From assembly GCF_010389155.1 (NCBI RefSeq), contig NC_057762.1:1971513-2035512 (forward strand): a stretch of DNA of 64,000 bases, read 5' to 3'. Source of the DNA: Erigeron canadensis. Lineage: Eukaryota; Streptophyta; Magnoliopsida; Asterales; Asteraceae. Shown here one piece after another: positions 1 to 11,730 of this stretch. The first letter of the stretch is position 1, and each line of letters starts with the position of its first letter. The notes beneath the pieces are model-generated. The model did not search any database and was not told the DNA's origin. It worked only from the letters and a program-made list of their open reading frames with translations. Position numbers and translations under genes: made by a program.

Positions 1-1083
1 ATACTGCGTGTTATTCATATTTGACGCACTAATTAATACAGTAATATTTATAATAAATCCAAATTTTTTAGAAATAAAATGTTTTGGGTCAAACCAATCT
101 GTACAAAGAAACTATCATTTTGACCTGGCCCTGTTGCATGCCAATTTTTCTTTGTCTGTAAATGCACACACTGTCCGTAATGACACATTGCATGTTTCCT
201 TGATTTGAAGTTTGACTTTAGCCCCTTTAGTATTTGAAAATCTATTTCCAAAACCCTTCAAAAAATGAATTCCCACCCAAGTTGTGTGAGTGGTTGAAAG
301 ATTCCGCCCTTTCTTAAAAAATAATTTAATGAATTTTTAATGTTTGGCATCCGAAATGGTTCTTAAATAATCATTGAAAGAACTGCTACTTCTCTTGAAA
401 ATGAAGCATTCCCTTTACTTTAAAAGCTGTACTGTCAGAAATAGCATGTTACACTCCAACAATACTTAATTGATTTAAATGAGGTCTAAAGTTAAAACCA
501 AATTATTTCAAGTTATTCAGCCCCGATAAATTTTTTCTCATTGTCATCTTATAAGTATATCACAACCACTTTACTCCTAATATTTCGACAAAAAGATAGA
601 TTGTTTCTCTTCCATTATCTAACCAATTTTTTTATGTTCCTCCTGCACAAGTGTTACCTTATTGACATATAGTTAACCACATTAAAGTTCCATCTAATCT
701 TTTTGGGTCCCACTTATTTCTACTAGAGGTGCAAGTCAAAAGTTTGACTGATAATGCATAGTTTGCATACAACCTTCTAAATCATTTTGTTCGAACCTTC
801 AGATTATTATCGTATTAGTGTTGTTCTGGTAATCATAAATAACCCATAAGATATAAAAAGATCTAAAATCTGGGCAAATAATTGTTTGTGAATTGACCAA
901 ACCCGGACCAGCACAATTTGACCTGCATGTTTAATTGACATGTTTCAACCCAAATCTGTCTTGCGGCATCTATCATTTTCGTTTCTTTGTTTTATGTATC
1001 GCATATGAAGTTCTCATGTATCATATCTATACAAGTGAGACCAATTTCAGTTTACCAATTTTTGTCTACCTTTTGTTTCTTAG
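1..1083 (+). other. Probable intron of the DUF4057 gene
   Basis: No exon is recognisable here. The right edge is a pyrimidine-rich tract ending in TAG at 1081-1083, a splice acceptor for the exon that follows. The upstream exons of that gene are therefore expected to the left of the window, or are unrecognised here. The short open frames in this stretch have no recognisable motif. Confidence 0.5.
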
Positions 1084-1329
1084 ACAAAGGGTGATGAACC
1101 CATCAAGACGGCAAAAAAGATCCCGAGCCAGAAGTTTACAGAGCTTTCAGGAAACAATATCTTCAAAGGCGACGAGACTCCAGCATCATCAGAAAAGCCA
1201 TTAAGCTCTGCAAAGCTTCGGGAAATGAGTGGAAGTAACATCTTTGCTGACGGGAAAGCAGAATCTAGAGACTATCTAGGTGGCGTTCGCAAGCCACCAG
1301 GTGGCGAGAGTAGCATTGCATTGGTTTAG
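1084..1329 (+). CDS. DUF4057 family protein, last exon (gene enters from the left)
   Basis: The exon opens after a TAG acceptor and reads in one frame to TAG at 1327-1329. It encodes about 81 residues: a KTAKKIPSQKF-like segment, then two related blocks, ELSGNNIFKGD and EMSGSNIFADGKAE, and a C-terminus ending GGVRKPPGGESSIALV. The repeated (E/M)SG.(N/D)IF block and this tail are typical of the plant DUF4057 proteins, also annotated as 'hematological/neurological expressed 1-like'. Their biochemical function is not established. The first two bases complete a codon from the missing upstream exon. Only the C-terminal part of the protein is in the window. Its reading frame is intact, so the gene is probably functional. 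A minus-oriented Helitron end lies about 480 bp beyond the stop. Confidence 0.85.
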   Translation, partial: TKGDEPIKTAKKIPSQKFTELSGNNIFKGDETPASSEKPLSSAKLREMSGSNIFADGKAESRDYLGGVRKPPGGESSIALV

Positions 1330-1813
1330 GTTCTAACTCATTTGTTTTCTACATTATTATTATCTCCGGGCCTTCTATTCTTCTTATCTGGCTTTGACTG
1401 TGGGTTTGTGGTTCTTTTTATTATTTGTTTTTCTTAGGGTACATGATAGTGTATGGACCGTATATCATATGTGCACTTTTGGGTGATTAGGTTGGTTATG
1501 TTCATAATTATGTGTTTGTCCTAATGAACTACTTAGAATTAAAGTTGAGTTTTCTTCTTGTAACAAAAGAATTTGACCATTCTCTCTGGTCAGAGTGGTT
1601 GGTGATTTTAATTTTTCAAGCTTTGCAGTTTTTTTTTTAATGATTTTTTTGTGGCATGCAGTGAAATGCTTAATCATACAATATGTTGTATACTTGTATG
1701 CTATTGTAAGTTTGTAACGGTTGTATATGGACAAAAAATATCATCAAGTAAATTTGGATTTACTTTCTAGATTTGTGTTTAAACCATTAATATATAATTT
1801 CTATTTTATTGAT
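1330..1813 (+). other. 3' UTR and downstream flank of the DUF4057 gene
   Basis: This T-rich, non-coding stretch after the stop codon presumably contains the 3' UTR. No other gene is seen. Confidence 0.4.
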
Positions 1814-2090
1814 ACTAGATGGATACCCGCACGTTGCAGTAGTGAGAGAGAAAAAGTAGAGAAGGTGTTTGAGCGTAGAGACTAGAGAGAGGGAGTTGGT
1901 GTTGTGTGTGTTTGTTTTACTAGTTGGGATAGGAATTGATAAAAAAAAAAGGTAGTTTAGTTATTTTTGGTTATGTTAAGTGTAGCCTAGCCGTGTAGGT
2001 AGAATAAAATAATTAAAGGTATTTTTGAGACTTAAAAGTTTAAAAAAAAACATGCCATATGCTTTATAAGGGTTTAAAGATTATAGACTT
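1814..2090 (-). mobile_element. Helitron end, non-autonomous (left border clear, right border uncertain)
   Basis: ACTAG at 1814-1818, read on the minus strand, is a CTAGT terminus. Just inside it is a short GC hairpin (around CCCGCACGTTGCAG), the arrangement of a Helitron 3' end. Similar termini occur at 7018, 19656 and 30250. The 5' border is not clear; a possible one lies near 2090. Confidence 0.4.
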
Positions 2091-3274
2091 GTGATTAAAC
2101 ATCTAATCGGTTTTAAGTAAATTACAAATTATGTTTTTGTGCTCTTTCATTTTTGAACTAATTATCCCTACCAATCGATAATTGCAATAACCATCTTTTG
2201 AGGGGGGCTGTCTTCAATCTACACATCATTTATCTAAGGATGTTAAAGTTTGATCATTAACCCTTACTATTTGCTACTCCCGAGAAAATATTTTTTTGTA
2301 AAATAGTAGATTAGTAGAGAATATTAATACTTTCATCAATGCTTGCAACATATATTAAAAGTTGTTGAATAATAACTTAATCTAGAAGATTGGTATGCAA
2401 GTGAAACAAAAGAACCATCTTTTTTCACATTGTTATTTATATGGCAAATGAATTTAGACACACCTTATCTATAATTTATCCTGTTTTTAATTAGGAAATA
2501 CGATTAATATATGTTGTAATTTATGTTAATATTATTTATTTGATGTTTGAGGGCAATCGACGTTTTTGTGAAGCTTAAAAAATGAGTGAGTCTGTAACCA
2601 ATAAATGTGTCTTTTTGTTAAATTTTTTCAATATTGAACCTTGGACATATAATAGTTCCGAATCGAATCTCTTGTGCCTATTTCGCTGTAGGGGGTTGGT
2701 TCATGGGTACAACCTTTGTAACTTCATGCAGGGGACAAATTCCGCAATTGTGGCGACTCTAGGCTTTCAATCAATAGATATAGATAGATAGTAAATAAAT
2801 TCAGAAAATCTTGTATCCTTTTTGTTTCCACGGTAGTAGATATACAACAACCGGAAGACTATAATGTGACAAATCATTCTTGTACTCTGTAATAATAGTA
2901 TGAAATACCAATTTCTATTTGATTTATAACGCCTAAATTGTCCAGCATTTTCACCCGATAAGAATCCAAAGTTCCTAAAAGTGCTAAAAGTTAACAAAGA
3001 TTTCTTAGAAGTGATAAAAATATGATATGAAATATAAATTTTGGTATATATATCATGGATAAATTTTAATCCTTCAATTGATTCGGAAGATGTGATTAAA
3101 AGAAATTGAAAATACTTCACAAAATTAACTTCTTTACAAAGGATAAATAAAATAAAATCATGTAGAGGACAAGCTGCAAAACTTGCTAAAAACTCTTACT
3201 AATCTTTTTGTTGCTGAACCACCTCATGAGTACTCACATTTATATACTTTCTGTTAGTATTATATATTTGATGG
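2091..3274. other. Intergenic, no gene seen
   Basis: AT-rich sequence between the DUF4057 and CDC20 genes. The open frames at 2582-2791 (+) and 2767-3120 (-) are short, lack recognisable motifs and show no splice context. Confidence 0.4.
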
Positions 3275-3388
3275 ATAAATCTCTACAACTTGTGTCTTTC
3301 TTGCAGTGTATATTTACTGTCCACCTATGCTATAAATCTCTACAGCTTGTGTCTTTTTTACAGTGTATATTTGCTGTCCACCTATGCA
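3275..3388. repeat. 57-bp tandem duplication in the CDC20 3' region
   Basis: Two consecutive copies (3275-3331 and 3332-3388) starting ATAAATCTCTACA differ at a few positions. They lie just past the CDC20 stop codon, so on the minus strand they fall in the probable 3' UTR. Confidence 0.75.
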
Positions 3389-3408
3389 CTCCACATGTTC
3401 CAAGTTAG

Positions 3409-6389
3409 CTAACGAATACGGCTCACGTGAGCAAACGGTTCCGGGCTAGCTTTAGGAGCAGCTTTAGCAGCCACCTCAGGTCTCCCAAAAACATTCCACA
3501 ATCTCAATGTCTCATCTCCTGCAGCTGAAGCAACTGTACATCCATCTGGGCTCTGCAAACAGAAATCAATATTATCATTAGCGATCAAAATTTATAATTG
3601 GAATCAAATTTAAATACAAAACAATGTTCTATGCTTTTTGACTATACCTGTACCATGAAAAGAACTCTTGAAGTATGGCTAGTAAGGTCAGCCATCTTAA
3701 CCATTGAGGGGTACTTCCATAGTGTCAGCTGGTTCTGTGTAAACCCATGTGAGCTCAGCAGCTCACGTTCGTTCTTGTTCCATAAAAGTGCACACACTTG
3801 TGACCCAGTGTCCACTGAGTTCAGGCAAGAACCAGTGTGCATGTTCCAAAACTTGATACACATGTCACCACCACCACCTCCGGAAGCCAAAAGATTAGCT
3901 TGGAATGGGCACCAAGCAAGAGCTTTCACTGCTGCAGTGTGATCCTCGAGCCTGTGAAGATATTGAGTTAGGGCATTCGTAGAAGCCATGGATCTGTCCC
4001 AAATGTGAAGAAGATTGTCGTTTCCACCACTAGCTAACTGCTGACCAGAGGCTGACCACTTCAAGCCACAAACTTCTTGGTGGTGTCCAGAGTAGGTTTC
4101 AACTATGGGTGATCTGATCCTAACATCATTGTTTACAATCCGTCCGTCCATTCCTCCTGTAGTGAGGATGTGCTTGTTCCAGTCCAACGCACCAACCCGA
4201 GATTGGTGACCGCCTCTGATGGTTCTCAACTGTTTCAAACAAAAGTGTCAATTAGTATTCATGGACAAGTTGGGCATATCAGGTAATGGGTCAAAAGTCA
4301 AAACAGGTCTTATTAATTATGCAACATAATTTTCCAAAACAGATGCATTTGAACAACCTTATTATTTATGCAACACAATGGTCTAAAACAGATGCATTAG
4401 AACAATCTTCTTCTTAAGTATTCCATTCTGACCCGTCAACATGTTCAGCCTCTTTTATTTAAGCATGTATTGACCCGTTTACAGAATCCCCAGGTTGTCC
4501 AGAAAAACCACAAGACCACCCAACTTTACAACCTAAATAAAATAAAATATCGAGATCATATCTATATCTATATATCTAATAAAACAATAGTTATCCTAGC
4601 TTTTTAAAGTCATCCAACTCAACTTAAAGCTATCTTTAGATTTTGCCACATAAGATATTTCCTATGTGTCATCTTTATAAATTTTTCCCATTTAATATTT
4701 ACTACATTCCTTTTTTGTTACAATATCAATAAAATAAAATCACAACATATTATGAATAAAATAATCAATTTTTAATTTGTTTCCAAATAAATAATTGCTA
4801 GCACCTTTTTTCCAATATATAAGTTTGTTAATTACTAACATATAAAAGCGTCTATATCAATATATGTATTATACTAAATCAATATAACAAGTTTATTTCA
4901 CAAAATTGTTGTTGCTAATTGTTTAAATGTATTCTAATATTTCGTTTGTCCACTCATTTATGCAGTGGATTTGACTATTAAGAAAATTTTGAATATTTGA
5001 TTTTAAAATATTTTTAATTATTTTATACAATTTTTTTTATCTAAACGTTGCTTATTAGAGATTTTATTGATTCAATACTAAAAGTTTTGAAAATATAATT
5101 CAAGAGCCGCGCATCGTGCGGGGTAAAAATCCTTGTTTTAAATAAATAAATATAAGATACATACCAATTTTTCAGCTGTCGAATCCCAAAGCTGGACTTC
5201 GGCGTTGTTTAGACCTACTGAAATGTGACGTCCATCAGGTGCCCATTTGACACTAGTCACTGGGCCACTCTCATCATCTACAGTGAAAAGCTCTGATGTA
5301 TTACCATCCATAGCATTCCACAGATACACTGTTGATCCAAGAGCAATCGCAATAACATTGCTGCTTCCCCAATCCAACAGATTCAGGTAGAAATCATCTA
5401 TAATATCTGGTGCATCCAATGTTCTTTCCGCAGTCTGAAATCATTCAACAAAACCGCATATTAGGGATTTGAAACAAGACAAAAAATCGAATCCTATAAC
5501 AAAAAGACGCTAACAAATGGAACTTTTCATAAAACAACAACATGGGGTAATTGTAAAAGACACAAATTTGCAGATAATAAAAGAATGGATCTTGTAAACA
5601 AACCACATTCTAGTTCTAGCTATTGAAAACAAGACACGAATTTGAAACTGATAACAAGTGTAAATTTTAACGAAACAACGTTTTAGGACTTGAAATCAAG
5701 AAACACTTGTATATAATGTACTTATAAGTAGTCAACCCTAATCGGATCTTTTTTGAGTAAAAAACATAAGGAAAGTAAACAAGAAACAAACTGACCTTGT
5801 AAATAGTATATATATATATACCTGTCGAATGTATCTTCTTGGTTTCACAGGTTTCGATTGCTGAACAGGAGAAAAGCAAGCGCTGGGAAGCGCTTCAGTG
5901 GGCGTGGGTGGCTTGTTCTTGAAAGCAAGAATCCGGGTTCTGTTCATGTTGAAGGTTTCCGCCAAAAGGTTCTTGTACGCTTCGGAAGACGGTGAGCACT
6001 TCACCGGGTTTTCCTTACCTTTTTTTGCTTCTGTCAACATGTAATGTGCATAATCGAAATCCATGGCTGATCTATTCGGTATGAACCTATCCAACTATAT
6101 ATCACAAACAAATCAAAAAAACCCAATTTAGAAATCCAACTATTTGAAAAACAAACAAACAAAAAATACCCACAATTAAAAATACAATCTTTTTTAACAA
6201 TTCATAAGATACAATATTTTTGTTTTTTATTTAAAAAACAAAAATCAAAAACCCTAATTAGAAATACAAACTTTTTTAACTATTCATAAGATACAAAATA
6301 CTATTTAAAAAAAAAAAACATTAAATTGAGGAGAAAGAAAAGAGGAAATACGTTTTCACGAGAATTGCGGCGTTGAAGGTATCGTTCAT
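3409..6389 (-). CDS. CDC20-type activator of the anaphase-promoting complex
   Basis: WD40 co-activator that recruits substrates to the APC/C ubiquitin ligase in mitosis. Coding exons: 6094-5822, 5434-5165, 4229-3648 and 3552-3409 (stop TAG), all joined in phase 0 at GT-AG sites. The first of these opens at an acceptor with Leu-Asp and the C-box DRFIPNRS, followed by a KEN box in KKGKENP and an ILAFKNKPP segment at the usual Mad2-interaction position. The WD40 propeller follows (for example [17 protein letters not shown] and [16 protein letters not shown]), and the protein ends in Arg-Ile-Arg, the IR tail that binds the APC/C. The N-terminus is uncertain. A 30-bp exon at 6389-6360 (ATG, ten codons) joins in frame but needs a weak donor; ATG at 6064, in good context, would lose the C-box. 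With the micro-exon the product has 432 residues, slightly short for plant CDC20. Intron 4230-5164 holds a Helitron-like element. Confidence 0.9.
4561..5135 (+). mobile_element. Degenerate Helitron-like element in a CDC20 intron
   Basis: It begins near TCTATATC at 4561. Close to its right end is a GC-rich hairpin (GCCGCGCATCGTGCGG, 5105-5120), followed by a short A-rich run to CCTTGT. This resembles a Helitron 3' end whose CTRRT terminus has decayed. It accounts for most of the long intron 4230-5164. Confidence 0.4.
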
Positions 6390-6420
6390 ACTGTTAGTTT
6401 TAAAAGAAATATATATATAT

Positions 6421-6612
6421 ATCTATAATATAAAGATCCTGCAAAAAAGATATATAATGTTAGTAGAAACAGATATATATATATAATATATATAATGAAT
6501 GAATGTATATATAAAGATCCTGCAAAAAAAGAAGTGATTAATAGATATATATAGATATAATATATGAATGGATGTATATTTAAAGATCCTGCAAAAAAAG
6601 AAGTGATTAATA
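6421..6612. repeat. Three-copy repeat in the CDC20 leader
   Basis: Three copies of AAAGATCCTGCAAAAAA lie at about 6432, 6513 and 6581, separated by AT-rich spacers; the last two also share GAAGTGATTAATAGATA. On the minus strand each copy reads as a pyrimidine tract ending TTTTTGCAG, the form of a splice acceptor, and sits between the TATA box and the first possible ATG. Confidence 0.7.
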
Positions 6613-6708
6613 GATAATAAAAGAAGCAATTAAAGAGAGCTTAATGAGTGATTAACCGCGCTTGAAAGAGAGAGAGAGTGAATGCTGTAATTATGATCTA
6701 TACGGGAG

Positions 6709-6716
6709 TTTATATA
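6709..6716 (-). promoter_or_regulatory. TATA box of CDC20
   Basis: TATATAAA on the minus strand, followed by a CT-rich leader (CTCTCTCTCTTTC). Position and orientation fit the CDC20 core promoter. Confidence 0.5.
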
Positions 6717-6790
6717 GAATATAGAATTAATTGTAGATATATGGAAAGTATTAGGATTTATGTGCAGGAGGAATATGGCGGTGATTGTTA

Positions 6791-6821
6791 AACGGCTAGT
6801 TATACCCACGGTGGGTATAAC
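6791..6821 (-). promoter_or_regulatory. AACGG core and adjacent 23-bp palindrome upstream of CDC20
   Basis: AACGGCTA at 6791-6798 matches the core half of the mitosis-specific activator (MSA) element bound by three-repeat MYB proteins, known to drive G2/M genes including CDC20. The outer bases do not fit the full consensus. Directly adjoining, 6799-6821 is an inverted repeat with perfect 11-bp arms (GTTATACCCAC and GTGGGTATAAC) around one base. Both are about 80-110 bp upstream of the TATA box. Confidence 0.45.
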
Positions 6822-7017
6822 CCACCCGATATGTACTCAGTACAATTTTTATTTGAAGGTTAAAAGGGTAAATTTACGGTTTAAGATGTATGTAAAGCGT
6901 TTTTTTTTTATAAAAGGTAAGTTTGTTATTTAAAATGCATCTAAAGGCAAATTTGTCTACTTAAAAAGTGGTAGAAATATAAAAATTTAATTAATTCTTC
7001 GTCTCATTAGAAATGTT

Positions 7018-7279
7018 ACTAGCACGGTGCCCGCACAATGCGGCGGTGGTCGTGGCGGCGACAGTGTGGTAGTGGAAGCGATTGTTGTTGGTGGAGGCGG
7101 CGTCAAGTGGTGTAGATAATTGATATAAAAGTAATTGATTTAAAAGGTTAATGAATATATTTTTAAAGATAAAGGACTACTAGTGTAATTTAATCATTAA
7201 TGTTATTTTAGATAGTTTCTCCATGTAACATTTAAAGATTGATAGTTGTTATTTTAATTAGATAGTATAAAAGTATAGA
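7018..7279 (-). mobile_element. Non-autonomous Helitron upstream of CDC20
   Basis: Read on the minus strand, the element ends in CTAGT (7022-7018), preceded by a hairpin (CCGCATTGTGCGG), and begins with TCTATACT at 7279. This is the Helitron pattern of 5' TC, 3' hairpin and CTRRT. Its interior carries GGCGGTGG-type triplets and resembles the copies at 19656-19968 and 30250-30566. It could instead be longer on the right, since similarity to another element continues to about 7400. Confidence 0.6.
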
Positions 7280-8560
7280 TTAGGTGTATAGAAGAATTAA
7301 GATTAAGAAATAGTGGTATTTTGGTATAAAAAGGTGCTGAACTTTCTTAAAGTAAAAAAATTTAATATGGTTTTATAAGGGTTTATAGATATTTTAAAGT
7401 TTTGAAAGTTTGTTTTTTAAAATTTTGATTTTAAATATTCTTTTTTATATTATATCATATTGATAAAAGTTATATAAACTGATTAAGTTTGAATACATGC
7501 TTTTTATATATAAGTTTCATCAACTATTACATAAAACATAAAACTATATATTTATGGTCAAAGTTTTAAAACAAAAACCACTAACTCGATGTTAAAATAA
7601 ACAAGACATTTATATAGAGACGGTGAGATTTTTTTAAATTAAATATTAAATACATATATAAATAAAAAAACCTCATAAATTTAAATATTAAAATATCTAA
7701 AAAACAAATTGATAATTTAAAAAACAAAATTAAAAAGATAATGTACTTTTGGAATAGTATATAGCTTCTGTAATAAACTTTTATATATGAAATCTTTTTA
7801 GTGTTCTACAGATTTGGTAATGATTATTTTGAGTATATATTGTTGATATACTGAATAATATAGTATGAAGTTTTTTTTAAATGTGAATACAAGTTATTAC
7901 ACGGATTGTATTACAATCATCGATTAAAACGTTTAAAAGTTTTATTTTTTTTTGTAAAATTATGTTTTTATAATTTAATTATTAATAATTATTAAAAATT
8001 CAAATATCTTAATTTTAAATTATGCGTTTAATAAGATTTACACTTTGGATAAAATTTAAGAAAATGTAAATTATAATTTATATATTGTACACTAATACTT
8101 ATAGTTAAAAAAATTAATAAGACTTTTTTATAGTTATTATTATTATTAATTATTAAAAGTTTTTTAAATACCATAATTTAGTCGCACGCTTAATAACTTA
8201 ACTTAAAAAAATTGAGAGCAGTGATTGGTTACTTGAAATTAAATAAGATGTTAGAGCGGTGAGGATTTCAATCAAGTTTAGATATGAGTTTACCTAAAAC
8301 CGGCTCACATTTAACCTAGTGTAATCCCTAATAAAATGTCATGTCAGACACTAGATTCCTTGTTAGCAACCCAATCGTCATCTTGATAAAAAAAAAAGGG
8401 GGACGAAATTACACCTAAATATCAATTTAAATTGTAGAGTTACTCTTTTTATACATTTTAAATGACAAATTTAACCTAGCCATATTTAAACTTTTCTTGT
8501 ATCAATTTTATATGACTATCATCATGAAGTTTTTATGTTATGGATAATGCTAAATCTTTC
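7280..8560. other. Intergenic, AT-rich, no gene seen
   Basis: Low-complexity AT-rich sequence, probably decayed transposon material. No coding signal or clear termini. Confidence 0.35.
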
Positions 8561-8569
8561 CTAACTCAT

Positions 8570-10645
8570 GTTTTTTTTTAGTGGTAATGAGAGGTTACGG
8601 GTGATGAGAGATCAAATGAGGCCAGGTATTATTTATAACACAACAAATAATTAATTGCAATAAAGCTCAAAAACATATCATTAATGATGGTATAAGGATG
8701 ATTTTTGCTAGAAATTATGTAGTTTTGAACTAATTGTGCTAAAATTCAAGCGGAGGGATGGAGCATGCGAATTTGGGTAAACTACAAAAAGCATTTTTGC
8801 AATTTTATTACCATTAGTTTCCTTACCATTAGTTCCTTTCTTATTATGGTTTATATTGATAGTATCAATTACTGTGAATTTTTACTTCAGTGATATTTAC
8901 AAGTTTTTATATATAACTATTATGAATGCTACGTATCAACTACAGCTAGTACATAGTAAAAGGATGGCGACAGGCTACTTCGATGCCGCCTCTAGTGCCG
9001 ACGAATCTGGTGCCGACGACTCTGGTGCCTCTTCCCCCGGTGCCGGTAGCGGCGGAGCCTACTGTTGTTGCTCGTGAAGCTGCTGTATTGGTAATGGCGA
9101 AGATGTGGACTCGCTTTTCACCATATTGACCTGGCCAACTTCCGTCTTGAGCCTTAGCGAGCTCGATGGTTTTTTTTTCTCAGTTTGTTCTGACCTCCCA
9201 CCCATGATCTTCTTACTACTTGCAGCTACCTTATGTTAATGTTCCTGATAGTAGGGGAGAAAGAATAGTGAGTAGTGAGGGGTTAGTGGCGATGAGAGGC
9301 CATGAGTATTTATAATACAACAAAGACTTAATAAGAATAACGGTCCCTATAGTTTGACTTATTTTACATGTTACATACATCCCCTTGAATTTTAGCCAAA
9401 TCACTCAAAACCTCCATAATTCTTAGGAAGAACCGTCCTTCATCGACATATAATAGTTAATTTACCCTTATTCACATACTTTATTTGCCTTCTTTGCGAT
9501 ACATTTTTAGCAAGCGCAAGTCTTAAATATAGCCTATCCATCGGCATATCCAGAATATATAACATAGTATGTAAAATGTACTAATCTTATAGAAGTTTGA
9601 TTTTTTGTTCGGACTTATAAACAATAAAGGTGTGTTATATCTACTTTTGCCTTAGGTTTTATTATTAAGTTGGTTTTTGATTGGAAAGGAAATGAACAAA
9701 AAGGGTAAAGCGTTAACAGATATTCTTGAGTTTCATTTTAAAGAAAAGAAAGGAAAAACAATGATTTTCAATCCTAATTTTCCTTCCAAATATGGAGAGA
9801 TAAAGAGGAAAAGTTAGTATATTTATTAATCTATCATTGTAACTTGATACAGATTAATAATATAAATTTAACTATACAATAATATAAGTTTAATATTTAT
9901 CCTTATCAATTTTCTTTTCTTTTACTTTCTTTGACTTAAAATAATATTTTTTTTGTTAAACTTCTTTACTTAAAATAATATTTTTTTTGTTAAACTTCTT
10001 TCTTTTCTTTCCTTTTTTTTCACTTTATTTTCTTGCTACTTATTAAAATTCGAGAAAGTTGATTGAAAAGAAAAACTTTATTGATTTCTAAGAATTACTA
10101 ATCTATCTATAAACTTAACTGTATTCATAATTATATATTTAGGATATAATTATAAAACTATATATTTATATATTTTTTCCTTTATTTTCATTTCTTTCTA
10201 AGTGAAAAATGTAATTAGTTATTTACCATTATTTCTTTCCTGGATATTCTTTTCATATCAACATTTTTTATGTTTTTTTTTTTATTTCCTTTTCTCCCAA
10301 CTATTTCTTTTCTTTTATTTCAACTTTTTTTTCCCTTTCCAAATAGTTGTTAAGGCTTTGTTTAATAAAACCATTTCCTATTAAGGAAAACTTTGCAATA
10401 TCCCCAATTGACAATAACTAGCAATTTTTCTTTTTCTTATTATTGGATTATCTTAACGTAAATCAATACTTCTCTGGTTATGACTTTCCATATATTATGT
10501 TTCAGTATCTTTTTTACTATTAAATAGACCCATCTAGAAATAAATTCTAGCTTTGCCATTGTAGTGTACGTGAGAGAGACTGAGCGAGGGGTTTAGGGTG
10601 ATAAGAGAAATGAATAAGGCCAGAAGTAAATTTATAAAAATTATA
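8570..10645 (-). repeat. Promoter-like module present three times
   Basis: Three dispersed segments, about 8575-8650, 9250-9330 and 10565-10645, share the same arrangement on the minus strand: a TATAAAT-type motif, then a GGCCT.AT word and a leader rich in CCCCTC and CTCTCAT. At 9314-9307 the motif is TATAAATA, and a short open frame starts about 100 bp downstream. The segments look like copies of one core promoter with its 5' leader. Confidence 0.4.
9059..9205 (-). pseudogene. Short open frame behind a TATA motif, unknown
   Basis: ATG at 9205 opens 48 codons beginning MGGRSEQTEKKK and rich in Lys, Ser and Gln, ending at TAG 9061-9059. Beyond that stop the same frame continues for about 27 codons of Ala, Pro and Ser (8978-9058), giving a GC-rich island in AT-rich surroundings. 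A TATA-like motif lies at 9314-9307. I do not recognise the protein. It could be a decayed or unannotated small gene, or captured sequence. The plus-strand frame through the same island is probably a shadow. Confidence 0.3.
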
Positions 10646-11550
10646 GATGGATACACATGCCAGCGATTTTTTAATTGGATGACACCATGACAATATCATT
10701 TAACGAAATTTTAATTTTTAATATTATATTTTTTTAAACGCTTATGTATGCACATTTCGTGATTTTATTAGTTGAAATGTAGTATGTCATAAAAAACTAA
10801 TATTAGTATAATAAGTTATATATTATTGGTTTTTTGGGAAACTGAAACATGTTTTTAATAATAACATCATTTGATTAGGATGAGTTTGATTATACATATG
10901 CTACATATATAGTTTTACTTTCTAAATAATGACACGATAAAATAGTGACCACCAAGGGATTTAGTGGTGAAAGATGTGTTAATTTATAAACTTTTATTTG
11001 TATACTATTAGTAAATCTTTTTATTTTTTGATTAATGTAATAAACTGTCAAACTTGATTGTTGTCAGAACAATAAAATGTAATATTGAAGCTGGTTATTG
11101 GTGGGATTTTATTAATTTCAAAACTATTTTGAGACGAAAATGAATGTTCATTTGTTACAAAGTTATCAAAAATGTTTATTAAAACTCAATAGTTTAAAGT
11201 GTAAATATTTAAAACATGTAACTATATGAAAATAATTAATTAAACTAATTAATTAAAAATTATATATTATACTTAGTTTATCTTCTCTTTTTATTTAATA
11301 TACACTTAATCATTAAAAACTTAATGCATCAAGTCAAATTTCATGATTATTTTTTTATTTAGCAAACAAAAATAACTGGTGATTACCTATTTTTTATTTA
11401 ATACATATAAATGTTATCAATACATTCAAACACTTAATACATTCAGTACTTAATAATTAAAAAAAAAGCTCTTAATCTTTATTAGTCTAACATAAACAAA
11501 TTACGAGTAATATATTAATTCTAATTTTAATATTTTCCTTATGTGATTTG
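9330..11550. other. Intergenic upstream of FKBP12, no gene seen
   Basis: AT-rich with long T tracts, for example around 9950-10020 and 10260-10340. It contains the third copy of the promoter-like module (about 10565-10645). No other gene or clear element. Confidence 0.35.
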
Positions 11551-11555
11551 AAGTA

Positions 11556-11615
11556 CACGTGATTATCACGTGCTATCAGTCGGCCTATATGGCTCCATCA
11601 AACCTCCGTTATAAA
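11556..11615 (+). promoter_or_regulatory. FKBP12 promoter: paired G-boxes and TATA box
   Basis: Two CACGTG G-boxes (11556-11561 and 11567-11572) are separated by 5 bp and form an imperfect palindrome. TATAAA follows at 11610-11615, about 115 bp before the ATG. G-boxes are known binding sites for bZIP and bHLH (for example PIF) factors. Their use here is inferred. Confidence 0.5.
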
Positions 11616-11730
11616 CACAACCACAGTGGCCGATTAAAAGCAAGCACAAAAACCAAAATCCCTAAAAACACACACATCAGTCATCAAACTAAAAAAAGAA
11701 TTAAATAATAAAAAAGCGATCGAGGTCAAT

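Noticed and set aside
8856..9077. Plus-strand frame with Ser/Gly/Ala-rich repeats
   Set aside because: The opposite strand has a TATA motif and an ATG in suitable position; the plus frame has no promoter or homologous motif. Neither is certain.
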